From Larus michahellis (Eukaryota; Chordata; Aves; Charadriiformes; Laridae): 64,000 nucleotides of DNA. The translations under genes and the position numbers were made by a program. The stretch covers positions 56,612,739 to 56,676,738 of the forward strand of contig NC_133903.1 of assembly GCF_964199755.1 (NCBI RefSeq), in the 5' to 3' direction. Below are positions 50,301 through 61,800 of the stretch, one piece after another (the stretch's first letter is position 1; every line of letters begins with the position of its first letter). Below the pieces are notes generated by a model. The model had not been told where the DNA came from. It saw only the letters and a program-made list of their open reading frames with translations, and made no database searches.

Positions 50301-53300
50301 CTCTCACAAGCATTTAGCATTTTGTAAGCAGTTTCAAGTTTTTGTAAAGATTTTCCCCGGCATTGAAAGTTGAGCAGTAGTTAATTCTTGGCTAAAATAT
50401 GGACACATCTAACACTACTTGTTACTAGTCAAAATTATTTTCAAATTTTTCGTGTTGATGCATTTTCTTTAAAGCACAAACCACAAGAGATACATAAAAA
50501 TGGTAGCGGACTTGCAGTAACTGTTGTAAAAGAAGGAATTTCAATCAAATTCTAATAAACTTTTCAGGAAAAATGTATTATACATGCTGTCAATCTCCCA
50601 GTTTATACTGTTACCATGTCTTTTGCATTTTACTGTGCAAGACAAAAGTCGTATGAACACATGCTAGCTAAAAAATATTATTTAAACCTTTTTAAAAAAC
50701 ACAAAGAAGTATCCACAAATGGCAACTGATGTTTCCAATGTAGCTAGAAGCAAAAAGTTGAACAGAAAGTTGAAAGATCCCTGGCAAGTTTCAGTTATGA
50801 CAAGCTACTTTTTAATATTTGTGAATTAAGGAACACAGTTATGGCCAAGTGAAGTTGTTCTGTCTTCTTTGACCTTCACACCCCTAGCCCCCAGTACTGC
50901 ACTGGCTGCATTCTCCCCTCACCCAGGACAACACAGCCACATCCTCACAGATCTCGCTCCGCACCTCACTGCATTTACAGAAACTGCCACCGGCCACTCA
51001 GCCTAGTCCCTGTTATTCCCCCAGTGCTCCTCCCTGGGACCATGTGGCAAATACGGCTTGGGACGGCACGTGAAGGAGCGTGGAGGCTGACAACAGGTAT
51101 TGTGAAGAACAGAATTTTTCATAGAAGAGGCAGCATGGAAAAATGCATGAGAGCAACGGGGGGAAAGACAGAACAAAGCGAGTGGCTGACACCTGGTTAG
51201 TATGAGGGTCTGAAGAACCTGGGTGGTGATCACAGCGGCAAGAGCAGAGTGCAGTTACAAAGTTAGGAAGATCAGAAGAAACTTGAACATTCCGTGTATG
51301 AGCTTTATGTATAAGCCTATGAGTTAGTACCGATTTGAGATCTTAAACCTATCAGGATCATCCTTGTCTTAGTTCTAAGGCAGCTACAAAGCTACAAGAT
51401 GATTTACATCATATGATTACAGAACAGTTATCAAATTGTTCATATATTACTGACTGCATTTTTTTGCGGTCCCATGACCAAAATAAACCTTTCAAGTTAT
51501 TCTGACAACATTGCCACTGAAAGCTTTGTGGCTTGCCAAATTAAGTTCAAGTTTCTTGTCTTTATTTCCAGGGTATTTTCTGTTCCGTCCTTTCACTGAA
51601 TCTGTCTGGACTGCATCATCTCTGCCCTCTTCTGCCACTTCCTCCCACTCTAACAATGCCACCCTTCTGCTTCTCTGTTCAACAACTCTACTCAACATTG
51701 CTAAAAAAAGTTCACCCGTTGAATTACACGTGGCCAACCAGCCTAAAAATAAAATCGAAGGATTCAATTTATATATTATCTTAAATTTACTAAAACAGGC
51801 ACAAGACACACGAAGCCTCCCTACTGAGGATCCACAGGAGGTCAGACCAGCACGTTATCTACCTATGTAAATTCTGTACATAAAATTGTTAACATTATTA
51901 AACTAAAACTGTAAGGCAGTCAAGAAAAAAAAAGTAAATAAAGAAGTTAGATACTGACATTTTGCCTGGCGTTACCCTTGACCTGTACCCGTTTACCTGG
52001 ACCTAGACCTTGAGCTTGAATGAGAGGATGAGCGCGATGAAGATCGGGAGTGGGAAGATCGAGACTTAGAACGACTGCGCCTATTGGATTTCTTTTTCTT
52101 ATTAGTGTCCTCTTCTTCACTGGCATCAAGATTATATTTTGAAAGGTCAGCATCATCTTCATCCTCATCCTGAAAAAATGCAGACATACAAAAAAATCCC
52201 TAAGAAATACTTTGATTGTTTTCTTCAGTTAGTGTTTTTTCTATGGTTTCTTTTTTTCTATGGTTTTTCCTGTGGTTTATTTTGCACTTTTTTTCAACCT
52301 TTGAAAATACTCTTGATGGTGCATTTAATGAGATGCACAAATTTAGGAGTAAAGAGTGACTGAAAATTTGTGTTTTAAAGCACGCTATTAAAAATCCTGC
52401 AAAAAACCCATCTGAAGTCCCATTTTCTGCTATTTAATGGAATCAATGACAATACAGACGTTCATTTTTACCAGTTACTCTAAATGAGTGCCTGGAAGAT
52501 TTTCACACTCAAAATCTGTAACCATAGCATAATTCTGCAGAGACACGTTTCATATGCAGAACTTGGTGACTGCTGGGTTAAAAATAAGCATATACACGTG
52601 TCCCTGCAGGACTGTTGTCCAAAGATGTGGACAATCCATGATGTGATGTTCACGTATTTCAGGAAAGATTAAAAAAATCTCTAAATATTTCATAAAAAAA
52701 TAAATCTGATGTGGTTTTAAAACATTGTTTTAAAAGGCTAAGAATAAAATTCAAGAACATTCCCTTTATATCAAAATTTTTGATTCTGATTTCAGGTAAG
52801 CTTTTAAATTTTTCGTGGTTTAAAAAAATTATACATCTTTGAATGCACGTATTTAGAACAAAACAGCTTGTGCATATACTATACAAAAGCTACAGGCACC
52901 GTCATTCTGATAGCTACTCCTCTGCGTTACTCTAAAGACAGCTAAAAACACAGACCAAACCTCACCTACTAAGACTAAACAGCACTGAAGTAATAATTAA
53001 AAAATAATTGCAGGAAAAAAAACCCAAACACGCTACCTCATCCAACTTATATTTGGAGAGATCTTCATCCTCATCCTCCTCATCTTCCCCTTCAGATTCC
53101 TTGTCTTCTACTTCCTTCAGGATAGATGCAGGACCAACTGGCTTCCCTCTGTACTTTTTCTTTTTGCGTCCAAACTAAGAAATTTTATTCCATTAGAATA
53201 CAATTTAATCAGAAGTAATTTCCAACTGTATTTTTTGAGAAAACTTCTATGCGAAAATAAATATACAATTTCAAATAAGGTATGGCATTGCTCAAAGGGA

Positions 53301-56300
53301 AGGGGAAGTATCATGAAACATCAATTTGCAACAAGAAACTTTTTAAAGAGATGCTTGCCTTAGACACAATTAGTACCCACAGACGAGATTAATGGACACC
53401 TGAATTTAACGAAAAGTATTTGATATTTGTGTTTATGGGATATCTTTATAAAACAATGCTGAACATCTGGCTGAAACCAACATGCACGAGCCTGAAGCCA
53501 GAAGTAAGAAGTTTAAGGAACTCAACTTGTACCAGCGTCTTGGTTTCAGCGGGGACAGAGTTAATTTTCTTCCTACTAGGTGCTCTCTTTTGGATTTAGC
53601 ATGAGAACAATGCGATAGCAACAACTAAAACAATATGTGTTAAGTAATACTTATATTAAGCCAAGGACTTCTGCAGCTTCCCCTCGAAGCTGAGCGGCAG
53701 CGCAGCCAGGACAAGCTGGCCCAAGGAATATTCCGTACCATAGACACCAGTACATATATACATGGGGCTGGCTGGGGGCAGGAATCCACGACTGCTGCTC
53801 GGGACGGGACGGGCAATACGTCATTGGGTGGTGAGAGCGACTGCACTGCATCACTTTATTTTGTATATTCTTTTACCATTACTATTATTTTCTTCAGTTA
53901 CAGTGCTATTAAATCGTCTTTATCCGAACCCACGAGGTGTTATTTTTCCTTTTCCTCCCTCTTCTCTCTATCCTCTCCCTATCCTACTGCAGAGGGCTGA
54001 GTGAGAGAATGGCTGTGATCCTAGTTGCCTGCTGGGGCTAAACCACGACACCAGTTTAAACTGAACTCATTCTTAGTTTTTCACCCCTCAAAAGACAAAA
54101 AAACCAAACATTCACTTTCAGTTCAAAACTTTCACACTGAGCATTTGACAAAGACATGCATCACGATGTACTTCTGACTGGCGCTTTTCCCTCTAAGGAA
54201 ACCAAATGCAAATGCACATGTCCTAAACAGAGATCACACAACACGCGTCTTCCAGAGTAATACATGTACCGAATCCTACCTCATCATACTCCCCGTCTGA
54301 TTCTTCGCGTTCTATATATTCAACATTCTCTCGTTCATTAAATCCTCCTCCATACCCTTTAAAAAGAGGTAAAACAAGACACCTCTTGAGCTGCACCAAA
54401 TTCAGCCATGTAAAGCACAAAGATTAGGATAAACTTCCACTTTTACAGAGGTTCTGGAAAACCTTCAGTGGATTTATCAATATATGCCATAAGAATGTAG
54501 TACAATAGAATGGTTTGGGGTGGAAGGGACCTCAAAACCCACGCGGTGGCACCCCCTGCCCTGGGCAGGGACACCTCCCACCAGCCCAGGTTGCTCCAAG
54601 CCCCGGCCAACCTGGCCTTGAACCCCTCCAGGGATGGGGCAGCCACAGCTTCTCTGGGCAACCTGGGCCAGGGGCTCACCGCCCTCACAGCCAACAATTT
54701 CTGCCTCACATCTCATCTCAGTCTCCCCTCTTGCAGTGTAAAACCCTTCCCCCTCGTCCCATGGCTCCCCTCCCTGCTCCAGAGTCCCTCCCCAGCTTTC
54801 CTGGAGCCCCTTGAGGGCCTGGCAGGGGCTGGAAGGTCTCCCCGGAGCCTTCTCTTCTCCAGGCTGAACCCCCCCAGCTCTCTCAGCCTGTCCTCCCAGC
54901 AGAGGGGCTCCAGCCCTCCCAGCATCTCCGGGGCCTCCTCTGGCCCCGCTCCAACAGCTCCGTGTCCTTCTGCTGTTGGGGGCCCCAGATATGACCTCAA
55001 AAGGAACATGAATTTTTCCCACACATTTATTAAATATAGTTCCTCAGAAACCTAATTGAGAAAATGGCTTGACACATAAACAACACAGAAGCAATAGTGT
55101 TTAAAAGAACGAGGAAAAAATAAAAATGAAAAAGTCAGGATTATAGCCCTGCTGAGCAACCAGCTTCACAGAGGAGCTCTGGTGGAGCTGCAGTGCGCGA
55201 CGACTGCCTTGGTGAGGAGAAACACCAGAATGCCTCCGAGGGGCTGGACCAAAGGCTACTGTCCTCAAAGACCAAACTCCCATCCCCGAGAGCAGCCTGC
55301 TCAGGAGAGCCGGCAACGGAACGCGAGGCGACAGCGACACCAGGTAACTGCTCCCCAGCTGCTGCCGCCGCCTCCTTGCCCCAGCCAGGTCCTGCGGGCA
55401 CACAGCCTCCTTGGTGGCGCCTGGGCACGCCAGGCCGACGCCAACTTGTATATATACCCTCAGGGAGCAACAGGAATAAAAGCACGGAATTGTGCAACTG
55501 CCATGATTTGCCTTAAGAATCTTTCTATTCCTTTTTATCCTGTGAGTGGCAAACTCGAATGGCTCATTTTAATTCTGGCTAACTTTGTAATATACTGTAA
55601 GCGTGTCCAACACGCTATGTCCTGTACGTGACTGCAGATCTACTCTGAAGGACACCAAAACTTGAAAAATTAATTAAATATTCAATACATTTAATTATAT
55701 GAAATATAATTAAGATTCTTTAATATTCTTACAGTATTGAATATTTAAAATATTGTTTTTCCTTTTGAATAATAAGCTCTGTGCTCTTCTCCACACTTCT
55801 TTTTTATATGCATTAGTGTTACACTCTATGTATTAAATTCCCTGCCTGATCCCATTTGCAGTGGTAACAGTATAAATAGTTACGACGGCACTGTAAAGAT
55901 ATCCTCTGTTCTAGTTACCACTGGGCTCATTCTTAATGCAGGAGGAACCTGAAATGTGTCACAGTGTGACCGAACCTCAGACCTCATTAAGAGATAAGAG
56001 TCTAATCTACGCAGCCTTCAAACACTGTTCTTGTGACTGCCGGGTCCTCTCTAGATGGACACTATATACACACCAGGCCTTCTGCAGTTTGATAAGATCT
56101 CGCATTACTCCTTCCAAACGTCTTAGTATCAAAATCAAATATAGAGGCAGTTTAAGCTGAATATTCGTTGACTTTCCAAACGAAGCCATCACGAACTTTA
56201 CACACTACTAAAAGTAATCAAGTCTAAGGACCTACAAATTTATTTACATATGGAAGATCATTCAACTTTGCTAGTTCTGCTGTGAAAACAGTCCCTTTAA

Positions 56301-58378
56301 TTAAATTACATTATGATTTACAAAAAGAAGTTTTCTCACAGTAATTTGAGTATTTTAAAACCATATACACCTTACCTGTCCTCTCCTCCAATTTTGCGTA
56401 CTTTGGAGTATTACACATATTACATTCTGATCTTCTGGCCCAGTTCACATTACCACATCTTCAGAGGCAAAAAGAACAAAACAGAAAAAAGAAACATTTT
56501 ATTTCAAATCAAAAAGCTTAAGCGTTGAGGTGACACTTAAATAAATCATAAAAACGTATTTGCCAAGTTTTAGCAGTGATCGGCAGTCACGAGTACAACA
56601 TAATTAACCACAAGGCCAACAGTCATCAAGAGACACAGAACTGCCAGAGAGTCTGTGGGTATTTCAGCAGCACGGGGATGATGGGAAGATGACCGCGCTG
56701 GACAAATCCCGGGCAGGCAGGCAGACAAGTTAACAGAGCAAGACTACACAAAAAGCGTTAAAACTCCTCATTACTCTCCACTAGTGGCATCCACAGTTCA
56801 GAGGAGTCAGCGAAGAAGCTACCATGGGAATAATGCTTATGAGCCATCGCCATCATCCACCAACGCACAGCTACAGTTTTACACTTCTGTTACTGCATTT
56901 CTATTTTACAGCGTCCTAAAGGCCACTCATACTTCATCCCTCCATAACACTATCATCAGGGCGCTGCCCAGGCCCGGAGAGGAGGAAGACGCCCGTTAAG
57001 ACACAGCTTAGCCATGAACTTGGAAAGACACACCAATCCCGAAGCCTGCCATCAAGAGGATTCCCTCCCCGGGACCCACGGCGCTGCCTGGGACACCCAC
57101 CCGTCTCACGCTGCAGGACAGCACAAACGGAAACCCGGCAGGCTGAACGCAGCCAAGTTCTAACAGGAATATAAAAATAATCCGGGTTTCACTGGTCAGA
57201 CAGCTTACTCCATCAGCAAAGACTGAAATCCTTAGAAGTGCTCCAGAAAACCTGAAAGCGCCTTTCAAATATCAAAACATTTTATTAAAGCAGTCCTTTT
57301 CTCATTTATAACTCAATATTTTCAATTGACGGCTTGGAGAAACACCTAACTATGTGCTAAACTTTACTCATTAACAACAAAATATCATACTGCAACGAAG
57401 GTGTTATTCCCATCTACATGCTTTTTCCAAGCTTGAGAAGTGTCTCGGCTTATCAGAGAAAAACATGAACCTTTCTACTCTTTAACTTTCTAATCTTTTC
57501 CCAGTCACGTAATTAAGTAACTGCTGTCCAGCAAACAAAAATGAAGGCTGTCCTCACAGCAAATGACTACTAGTGGAACAGCTGCGAGTTTTGGTCACTC
57601 TTCTCGCATCAGTCCAAGTAAATTTATACTGATGAAATTAAGTATCATACTGTAGAGGCATTGTGTGGCTCTAAGAGAACACTGTATTTTTTAAAAAGGC
57701 ATACGTTTTACACTGCCAGTCGTTAGCACTGAAGAGGCCACGACTCTTTTCAGCGAGTGTCTTTCCTATTTCAGTCCCTCCAGCTTTCATCATTTTGGCT
57801 TCTGTCGTTTTTTCTGTAAAAGAAAACAAAACAAACAGTTCTCATGCATTTTGCTTTATGATTAATTAAGAAGATCTAATATTCTTTTAAAAAGGCAGAA
57901 ACGGATGAGGAGAAGAAGGCATTATCATCTCAGATACTCACCTCTTCCGCATCTGTTACAGCTGGTTCTCCTAGCAAAGTTAACATTCCCACATCTGAAA
58001 ATAAGAATAGAAAGAGAACGCAGACGCTCGTTAGCTGAACGCTGGGAAACGTGAGATTTGAAGAAAAACGCCTATTTGAACAACACGAAGTTTCTCGGGC
58101 CGTGCCCGGCCCCGGGGCGGGCTGGTGCCGGGCGGGCAGCACGATGGGGGCCGGGCGCTGTGAGACCCTGCAGGGAAGCACGGCTCGGCCCGGCCCGGCC
58201 CGGCGGGAGGGCGGCCGCCCCCCGGGACCCTGCGGCGGCGGCGGCTCGCCGGGGCCGCCCGTCCCTGGCGCTGCCCCGCGGGACCGCAGCCCGGGCCCCG
58301 CGGCGGCCGGGCCCACGCTCACTTCTTGTCGGGGCAGATCCAGTCCCCGTCGCTCACGCGGAAATTCTTGGTCGACAT
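47321..58378 (-). CDS. ZRANB2: Zinc finger RAN-binding domain-containing protein 2 (ten coding exons)
   Basis: ZRANB2 is a nuclear RNA-binding protein that recognises single-stranded GGU-containing RNA and influences alternative splicing alongside SR-type factors (family knowledge). The joined exons give 334 residues, close to the roughly 330 of the human protein. Finger 1 has W13 and C15, C20, C31, C34. Finger 2 has W69 and C71, C74, C85, C88, with the RNA-contacting segment NVNWARR. An acidic region with two DLSKYxLD repeats lies at about 147-188, followed by a Ser/Arg-rich RS domain from about 197 to 330 and a lysine C-terminus. All junctions keep frame, with GT donors and AG acceptors: 56, 53, 109, 83, 77, 138, 173, 87, 165 and 64 coding bases. 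Introns are 128 to 2125 bases long. Intron 4 holds a CR1 and intron 5 a solo LTR. The gene lies upstream of PTGER3 on the same strand. Confidence 0.97.
47917..48081 (-). CDS. ZRANB2: ZRANB2 coding exon 9
   Basis: This exon has 165 bases (acceptor ATAAAG). It encodes RS repeats with the RKRSYSSS and GDRKKRRSRSRSPE segments. The donor GTTTGG is a weak match to the consensus. Reading through it gives a stop after four more codons, which predicts a 318-residue form. Human ZRANB2 also has isoforms that differ after the same SPE residues (from memory). Confidence 0.92.
49785..49871 (-). CDS. ZRANB2: ZRANB2 coding exon 8
   Basis: This exon has 87 bases, 29 codons, with split codons of the same phase at both ends (acceptor TTTCAG, donor GTGAAT). 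It encodes SHSRSSSSSRSRSRSSSREH and more RS repeats. Skipping it would keep the frame and shorten the RS domain. Confidence 0.93.
51997..52169 (-). CDS. ZRANB2: ZRANB2 coding exon 7
   Basis: This exon has 173 bases (acceptor TTTTCAG, donor GTAAAC). It encodes the second acidic DLSKYNLD repeat, the lysine-rich TNKKKKSNRR segment and the start of the RS domain. The basic cluster is a plausible nuclear localisation signal (inference). Confidence 0.94.
53037..53174 (-). CDS. ZRANB2: ZRANB2 coding exon 6
   Basis: This exon has 138 bases, exactly 46 codons, phase 0 at both ends (acceptor CTTAG, donor GTAGCG). It starts with the basic FGRKKKKYRGK segment and ends in a run of Glu/Asp followed by LSKYKLDE. 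Because it is symmetric, skipping it would keep the frame. Confidence 0.94.
53536..54050 (+). mobile_element. Solo LTR of an endogenous retrovirus, in ZRANB2 intron 5
   Basis: This 515-base element has decayed inverted termini: CGTCTTGG at the 5' end and CCACGACA at the 3' end, the reverse complement of TGTCGTGG. It is flanked by a possible CCAG target-site duplication (53532-53535 and 54051-54054). It contains a TATA-like stretch at about 53751-53760 and an ATTAAA poly(A)-type signal at 53908-53913. The body resembles a common avian LTR that I recognise by its opening and closing motifs. No gag, pol or env sequence is present. It is antisense to ZRANB2. Confidence 0.8.
54280..54356 (-). CDS. 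ZRANB2: ZRANB2 coding exon 5
   Basis: This exon has 77 bases (acceptor TTAAAG, donor GTAGGA) and ends in phase 0. It encodes the glycine-rich GYGGGFNE turn and the acidic ENVEYIEREESDGEYDE segment. It lies between a CR1 in intron 4 and the solo LTR in intron 5. Confidence 0.94.
54503..54992 (-). mobile_element. CR1 retrotransposon 3' part in ZRANB2 intron 4
   Basis: On the minus strand it starts in a CATATCTGGGGCCCCCAACA segment, passes through the ORF2 C-terminus and the TTTTACACTGCAAGAGGGG segment, and ends near CCAAACCATTCTATTG. It lies in the same orientation as ZRANB2. Its 3' 240 bases are nearly identical to the copy at 22769-23014 read in the opposite direction. Confidence 0.92.
56376..56458 (-). 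CDS. ZRANB2: ZRANB2 coding exon 4
   Basis: This exon has 83 bases (acceptor CTGAAG, donor GTAAGG). It encodes the rest of zinc finger 2 (CGNVNWARRSECNMC) and the following TPKYAKLEERT segment. Trp79 and the Arg pair 81-82 are the RNA-contacting positions known for this protein and are intact. Confidence 0.95.
57705..57813 (-). CDS. ZRANB2: ZRANB2 coding exon 3
   Basis: This exon has 109 bases (acceptor TTTTACAG, donor GTATGC). It encodes the linker between the fingers, with KTLAEKSRGLFSANDWQCK, and the first zinc-binding Cys of finger 2 (C71). A run of six A bases follows the acceptor, and the frame is fixed by the match to the conserved linker. Confidence 0.94.
57942..57994 (-). CDS. ZRANB2: ZRANB2 coding exon 2
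   Basis: This exon has 53 bases (acceptor TTTTCAG, donor GTGAGT). It completes zinc finger 1 with residues CGNVNFARRTSCNRCGR. Intron 1 (57995-58322) is only 328 bases and intron 2 only 128, typical of compact bird introns. Confidence 0.95.
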
Positions 58379-58720
58379 CTTGGGCCCCGCCGAGCCGAGC
58401 GCCGCCGCCGCCGCCGCGGGAGAGGACCGGGGCCCTGCGCCGGGCGGGCTGCCCGCCGCGCCTGCGCCCCGCTGCCGCAGCGAGCGGCGCCGCCGCCGGG
58501 CCGGATTTTGGTCAGGCAGCGGCTCGGACGCCTCAGCCCGGCCGCGGGGAGAGGGAGACGAGGAAGCGCGCCCCCCAGCGGGGCGGAGGGCCGGGGGCGG
58601 CGGCGCATGCGCAGTGCGCTCCGGCGGCGGCCGCCATGGGCTCGCTGTGCCTGAGGGGAAAGGGCGGGCGCGAGGGAGGTGGCAGCGTGGGGAGTGTGGC
58701 CGTCGCTCGTACAGGAGCCC
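58080..58720. promoter_or_regulatory. CpG island at the ZRANB2 promoter, probably bidirectional
   Basis: This stretch is very rich in GC and CG dinucleotides, covers exon 1 and its upstream region, and includes GCC-repeat-like runs. No TATA box is seen in the expected place, as is usual for a housekeeping CpG-island promoter. A strong-Kozak ORF starts on the opposite strand at 58636, which fits divergent transcription. Edges are judged by eye. Confidence 0.8.
58323..58378 (-). CDS. ZRANB2: ZRANB2 coding exon 1
   Basis: This exon has 56 coding bases, starting at the ATG in a CAAGATGTCG context and ending within the K19 codon before donor GTGAGC. It encodes MSTKNFRVSDGDWICPDK and the start of finger 1. 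The start is supported by its match to the expected conserved N-terminus and by its place in the CpG island. Confidence 0.95.
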
Positions 58721-58875
58721 GTTTAATCACGGCAGTTTATTCTCCTCCAGCTCTCGCTGTGGGTCTGTCACCTCAACATTGCAGGGACAGAAGTGGCCGG
58801 GCTCCTCACAAGGAAAGCCTGACGGCAAATTCCTGCGTGTCACGTTCAATAAAACAGAGAAACCATGATACCTAA
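58636..58875 (+). other. Short ORF divergent from ZRANB2 (79 codons), coding status uncertain
   Basis: The ATG lies in a GCCGCCATGG context and the frame stays open for 79 codons to a TAA at 58873-58875. An AATAAA hexamer sits at about 58850, inside the end of the ORF. I recognise no domain. The first third is Gly/Arg-rich because of the CpG island. It may belong to a short divergent promoter transcript rather than a gene. The same frame is open upstream to 58051, also through GC-rich DNA. Confidence 0.2.
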
Positions 58876-58879
58876 GGAA

Positions 58880-61800
58880 AAACAAATTAAATAAGGCTTC
58901 ATTTTCGCAGACGAGATGTCCTATTACTGTCCCAGTAACAGGATGAGGGGTAATGGGCACAAGCTGGAACATAGGAAGTTCCAAACAAATATGAGAGAGT
59001 GCACAAGGTTCAGATGGTTTCTCAGTGTGATGGCCCTAAAGAAATGGCCTTGAGAACATACAGAGGGTTTTAAATATGAGCAAGGCAGGGCATTGGTATA
59101 AATGTTAACGTTAAGAGTGGTCAAGTAAGTCCATTATTTTAAAAAAACACTATTCTAATTATGATTAAAGCCCCTCTGGCGGTTTGCTGCTGGGCCTGCT
59201 CCGGCAGTGGGCCGCCAGCCGCCATTCCCCCGCCTATGGCCGGTGCCTGGGGCCAGCGGCTCCGCTCCCACACCCCCTTCCGTCCTCTTGCGTTTTGGAC
59301 TGGTAACGATCTGGCAAGATCTGCTGCACTTGGGTTGACCAGCATGACCCAATTAAGTACATGCAATGTACTTATTTATAGCAAATGTTACTTTCCTGGC
59401 AGTTTTTATTCCCTTTCCCTCCCACATCCTGTGGAAAAAATCATCTGGAATCTGGTTATGGGACTGTTTTTTATCACATCCACTCTCCAGCTCATGAAGC
59501 TGTTATTGCTATTTATTTATAAAAGTATAAAAAAGCGTGAGCGCGCTGGAAGAATGTGTTGGGGCGTCTGGTTTGTCTGCTGCAGAGGGCTGTGTACAAA
59601 TCCCCAGTTACGAAATAATCAGAAAGGAGTAAACCTCTGTTTTCCTGCGGGCAGAGAGGTCCCAGGTGAAGGGCTGTGCTGGAATTTGGAACAAGGGCTG
59701 TGAAAAATCTCGGTTTTTCTCCAGAATGAGAAGAACAAGGGGAAAGCACCTGATGAAGAGGAGATGGTTGCTGTGTGGCTGCTGCGCTTGGGTTTGTGTC
59801 CTCAGCCTGGGTAAGAAGTGGTGCTTCACAGGCAGCCTGCAGAATTAAAAACCTCCATTAGCAATTTTTTCTCCAAACGACACTCCTTCATGGCGCTGAA
59901 TAATCAATCTTATCTTAAATGAGATATCAGAGTCTTAACGCTGTAGGAGCTGGCAACAAATCTTCTTTGGTCACTTTGTCAGCACGGGTCTTTAAAATGA
60001 AATAAGTAGAAGAGCTGGAGAATGCAGTGGCTGCCCGCTCACGGCAGGATTCACTCCTGCCATCCTCCCATGTTTTACTCTGTGCAGCAGGTGGCACTTT
60101 AGTAACATATATTTTTTTCAGGCACTGTTGTTACTGCAGATTAAAAACCTGCTTTTTTTGTGGAATTCAGGGGAGATATTTTAAATCCCAACGTATTGAT
60201 AACTCTATTTTAAAAAACAAAAAAAAGCATCACTGTCACCATGCATGATTGGCACTGGAAATTCAATGCAAGATTATTTTTGAGTTACACGCGATAGAGA
60301 ACGTAAAGCTGGCAAGGTGCATCAAGATCATGTAGTCTCCGTTCAGACCTCCTACAAGCGGGAGTTCTCCACTGTCACCCACCTTTTCCTGCGGAACAGG
60401 CACCACTGGATGCTCCCCTCTTTCTGCCTAGGGGAGGCTTTGCTTATGTCAGTAGGATTCCAGGGAACAACCAAAACCAGGAGCTGGCCCCGAGAAGTTA
60501 ATTAATTCCCCTGGACCTTCAGGAAAGACCCTTTCATAAGTAACCGGAATGTCAATCATAAAGTGTAATATCAGGGAGACAAAAAAACCTCCGTACCTAC
60601 AGAATAAATTAAAGTGTGTTGGAAGGTTGTCTTCATCTGTAATATCCTTCTGCTTATTAAAAAATACTGTCCAAAGCTAGCATGTTGAAGAAAATCGGTA
60701 TCTGTTGACTTTAGTAAGAATTGGATTGAACTTGAGCGTGCTTAGGAGAGGCATTGTTCTAAAATCCCAGTTTCCTACTGAAATCATTGTGAATTCTTGA
60801 CAATACCCACAGAATTTGGGGCTCTCTCCTGTGGGGCCTTGCAGGAGCACTGCAGAAGGGGCAGGAGGTATCATGGCCTCTGTGTGGCTTCTGCGCAGAT
60901 GCAAGGGTCAACTTCTACAGAACAAAATTTAAAATGAGCTTGGAGGATACTTCTCTTTGTCTTCGATGATAAAATACTTATGCTGTTCAGGTCAGAAAAA
61001 AACCCGTTAGCGATGATTTCAAGGACAAGAATTTGTTCATAATCCCAGGAGGGCAATCAAGGCGTGCAAAACTTGCTTTTTACGTTAAGAAATGGAAGAG
61101 AATACACACCATTTTAAAAATAGGCACGGGCAAAACTGCAATTCACCTGATAATAATTTCAGGCTTAAATATTTTAAAAGTTACTAAAATACAATGAGAG
61201 GGATATTTAAGTGGCATTTGTTGTCTGCTAAAGGGAACTTCCCTGAGGAGCCTCTGGCCAGGCACCTGCAGCCAGAGGTCTGAAGGGATCAGCCGCATTT
61301 TGGAAGCCGGAGCCTTCCCTGTGTGTGCAGAAGGAGTGTTTCTGTAACTTCCCTTTGTTCAATTGACTTCAAAAATGGGCATATTAAAGGCTGCAAAGCC
61401 AACTGGGGGCTGAAACAAAATACTTATCTTTTAATCTATGAATAAAAACAAGGCCCAAGAGGACAAGATCTTCTATGGTCTGGAAAGACGCTGGGACCAG
61501 ACACAATCTGGTGTTCAACTCAGTGACTATATAGGATGTTCCCTTTATTTAATAAACCAGTTAGCTTTAATTAAAGGGGTTTGATACGCTGATCTTCTTT
61601 TCCTGCATTTCTTACACAAAGTTTCATTTAAATGTCTACTCCCCATTTCACAATAGCTTATGAACAATTTTATTGAATTCCTGTTTCTATCACAATACAT
61701 TTTGGCTTCAAATCTGGGTAAGGAATTTATAATCACCAAGTAAATGAGAAACACATCACCCATCATTTTAACATAATGAAACCGAACAGTTGAGAATGAA

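Noticed and set aside
58051-58875. 274-codon plus-strand ORF over the ZRANB2 promoter
   Set aside because: It runs antisense over ZRANB2 exon 1 and the CpG island, is built mainly of Gly/Pro/Arg/Ala from GC content, and has no domain. Only the short part from 58636 is noted as a finding.
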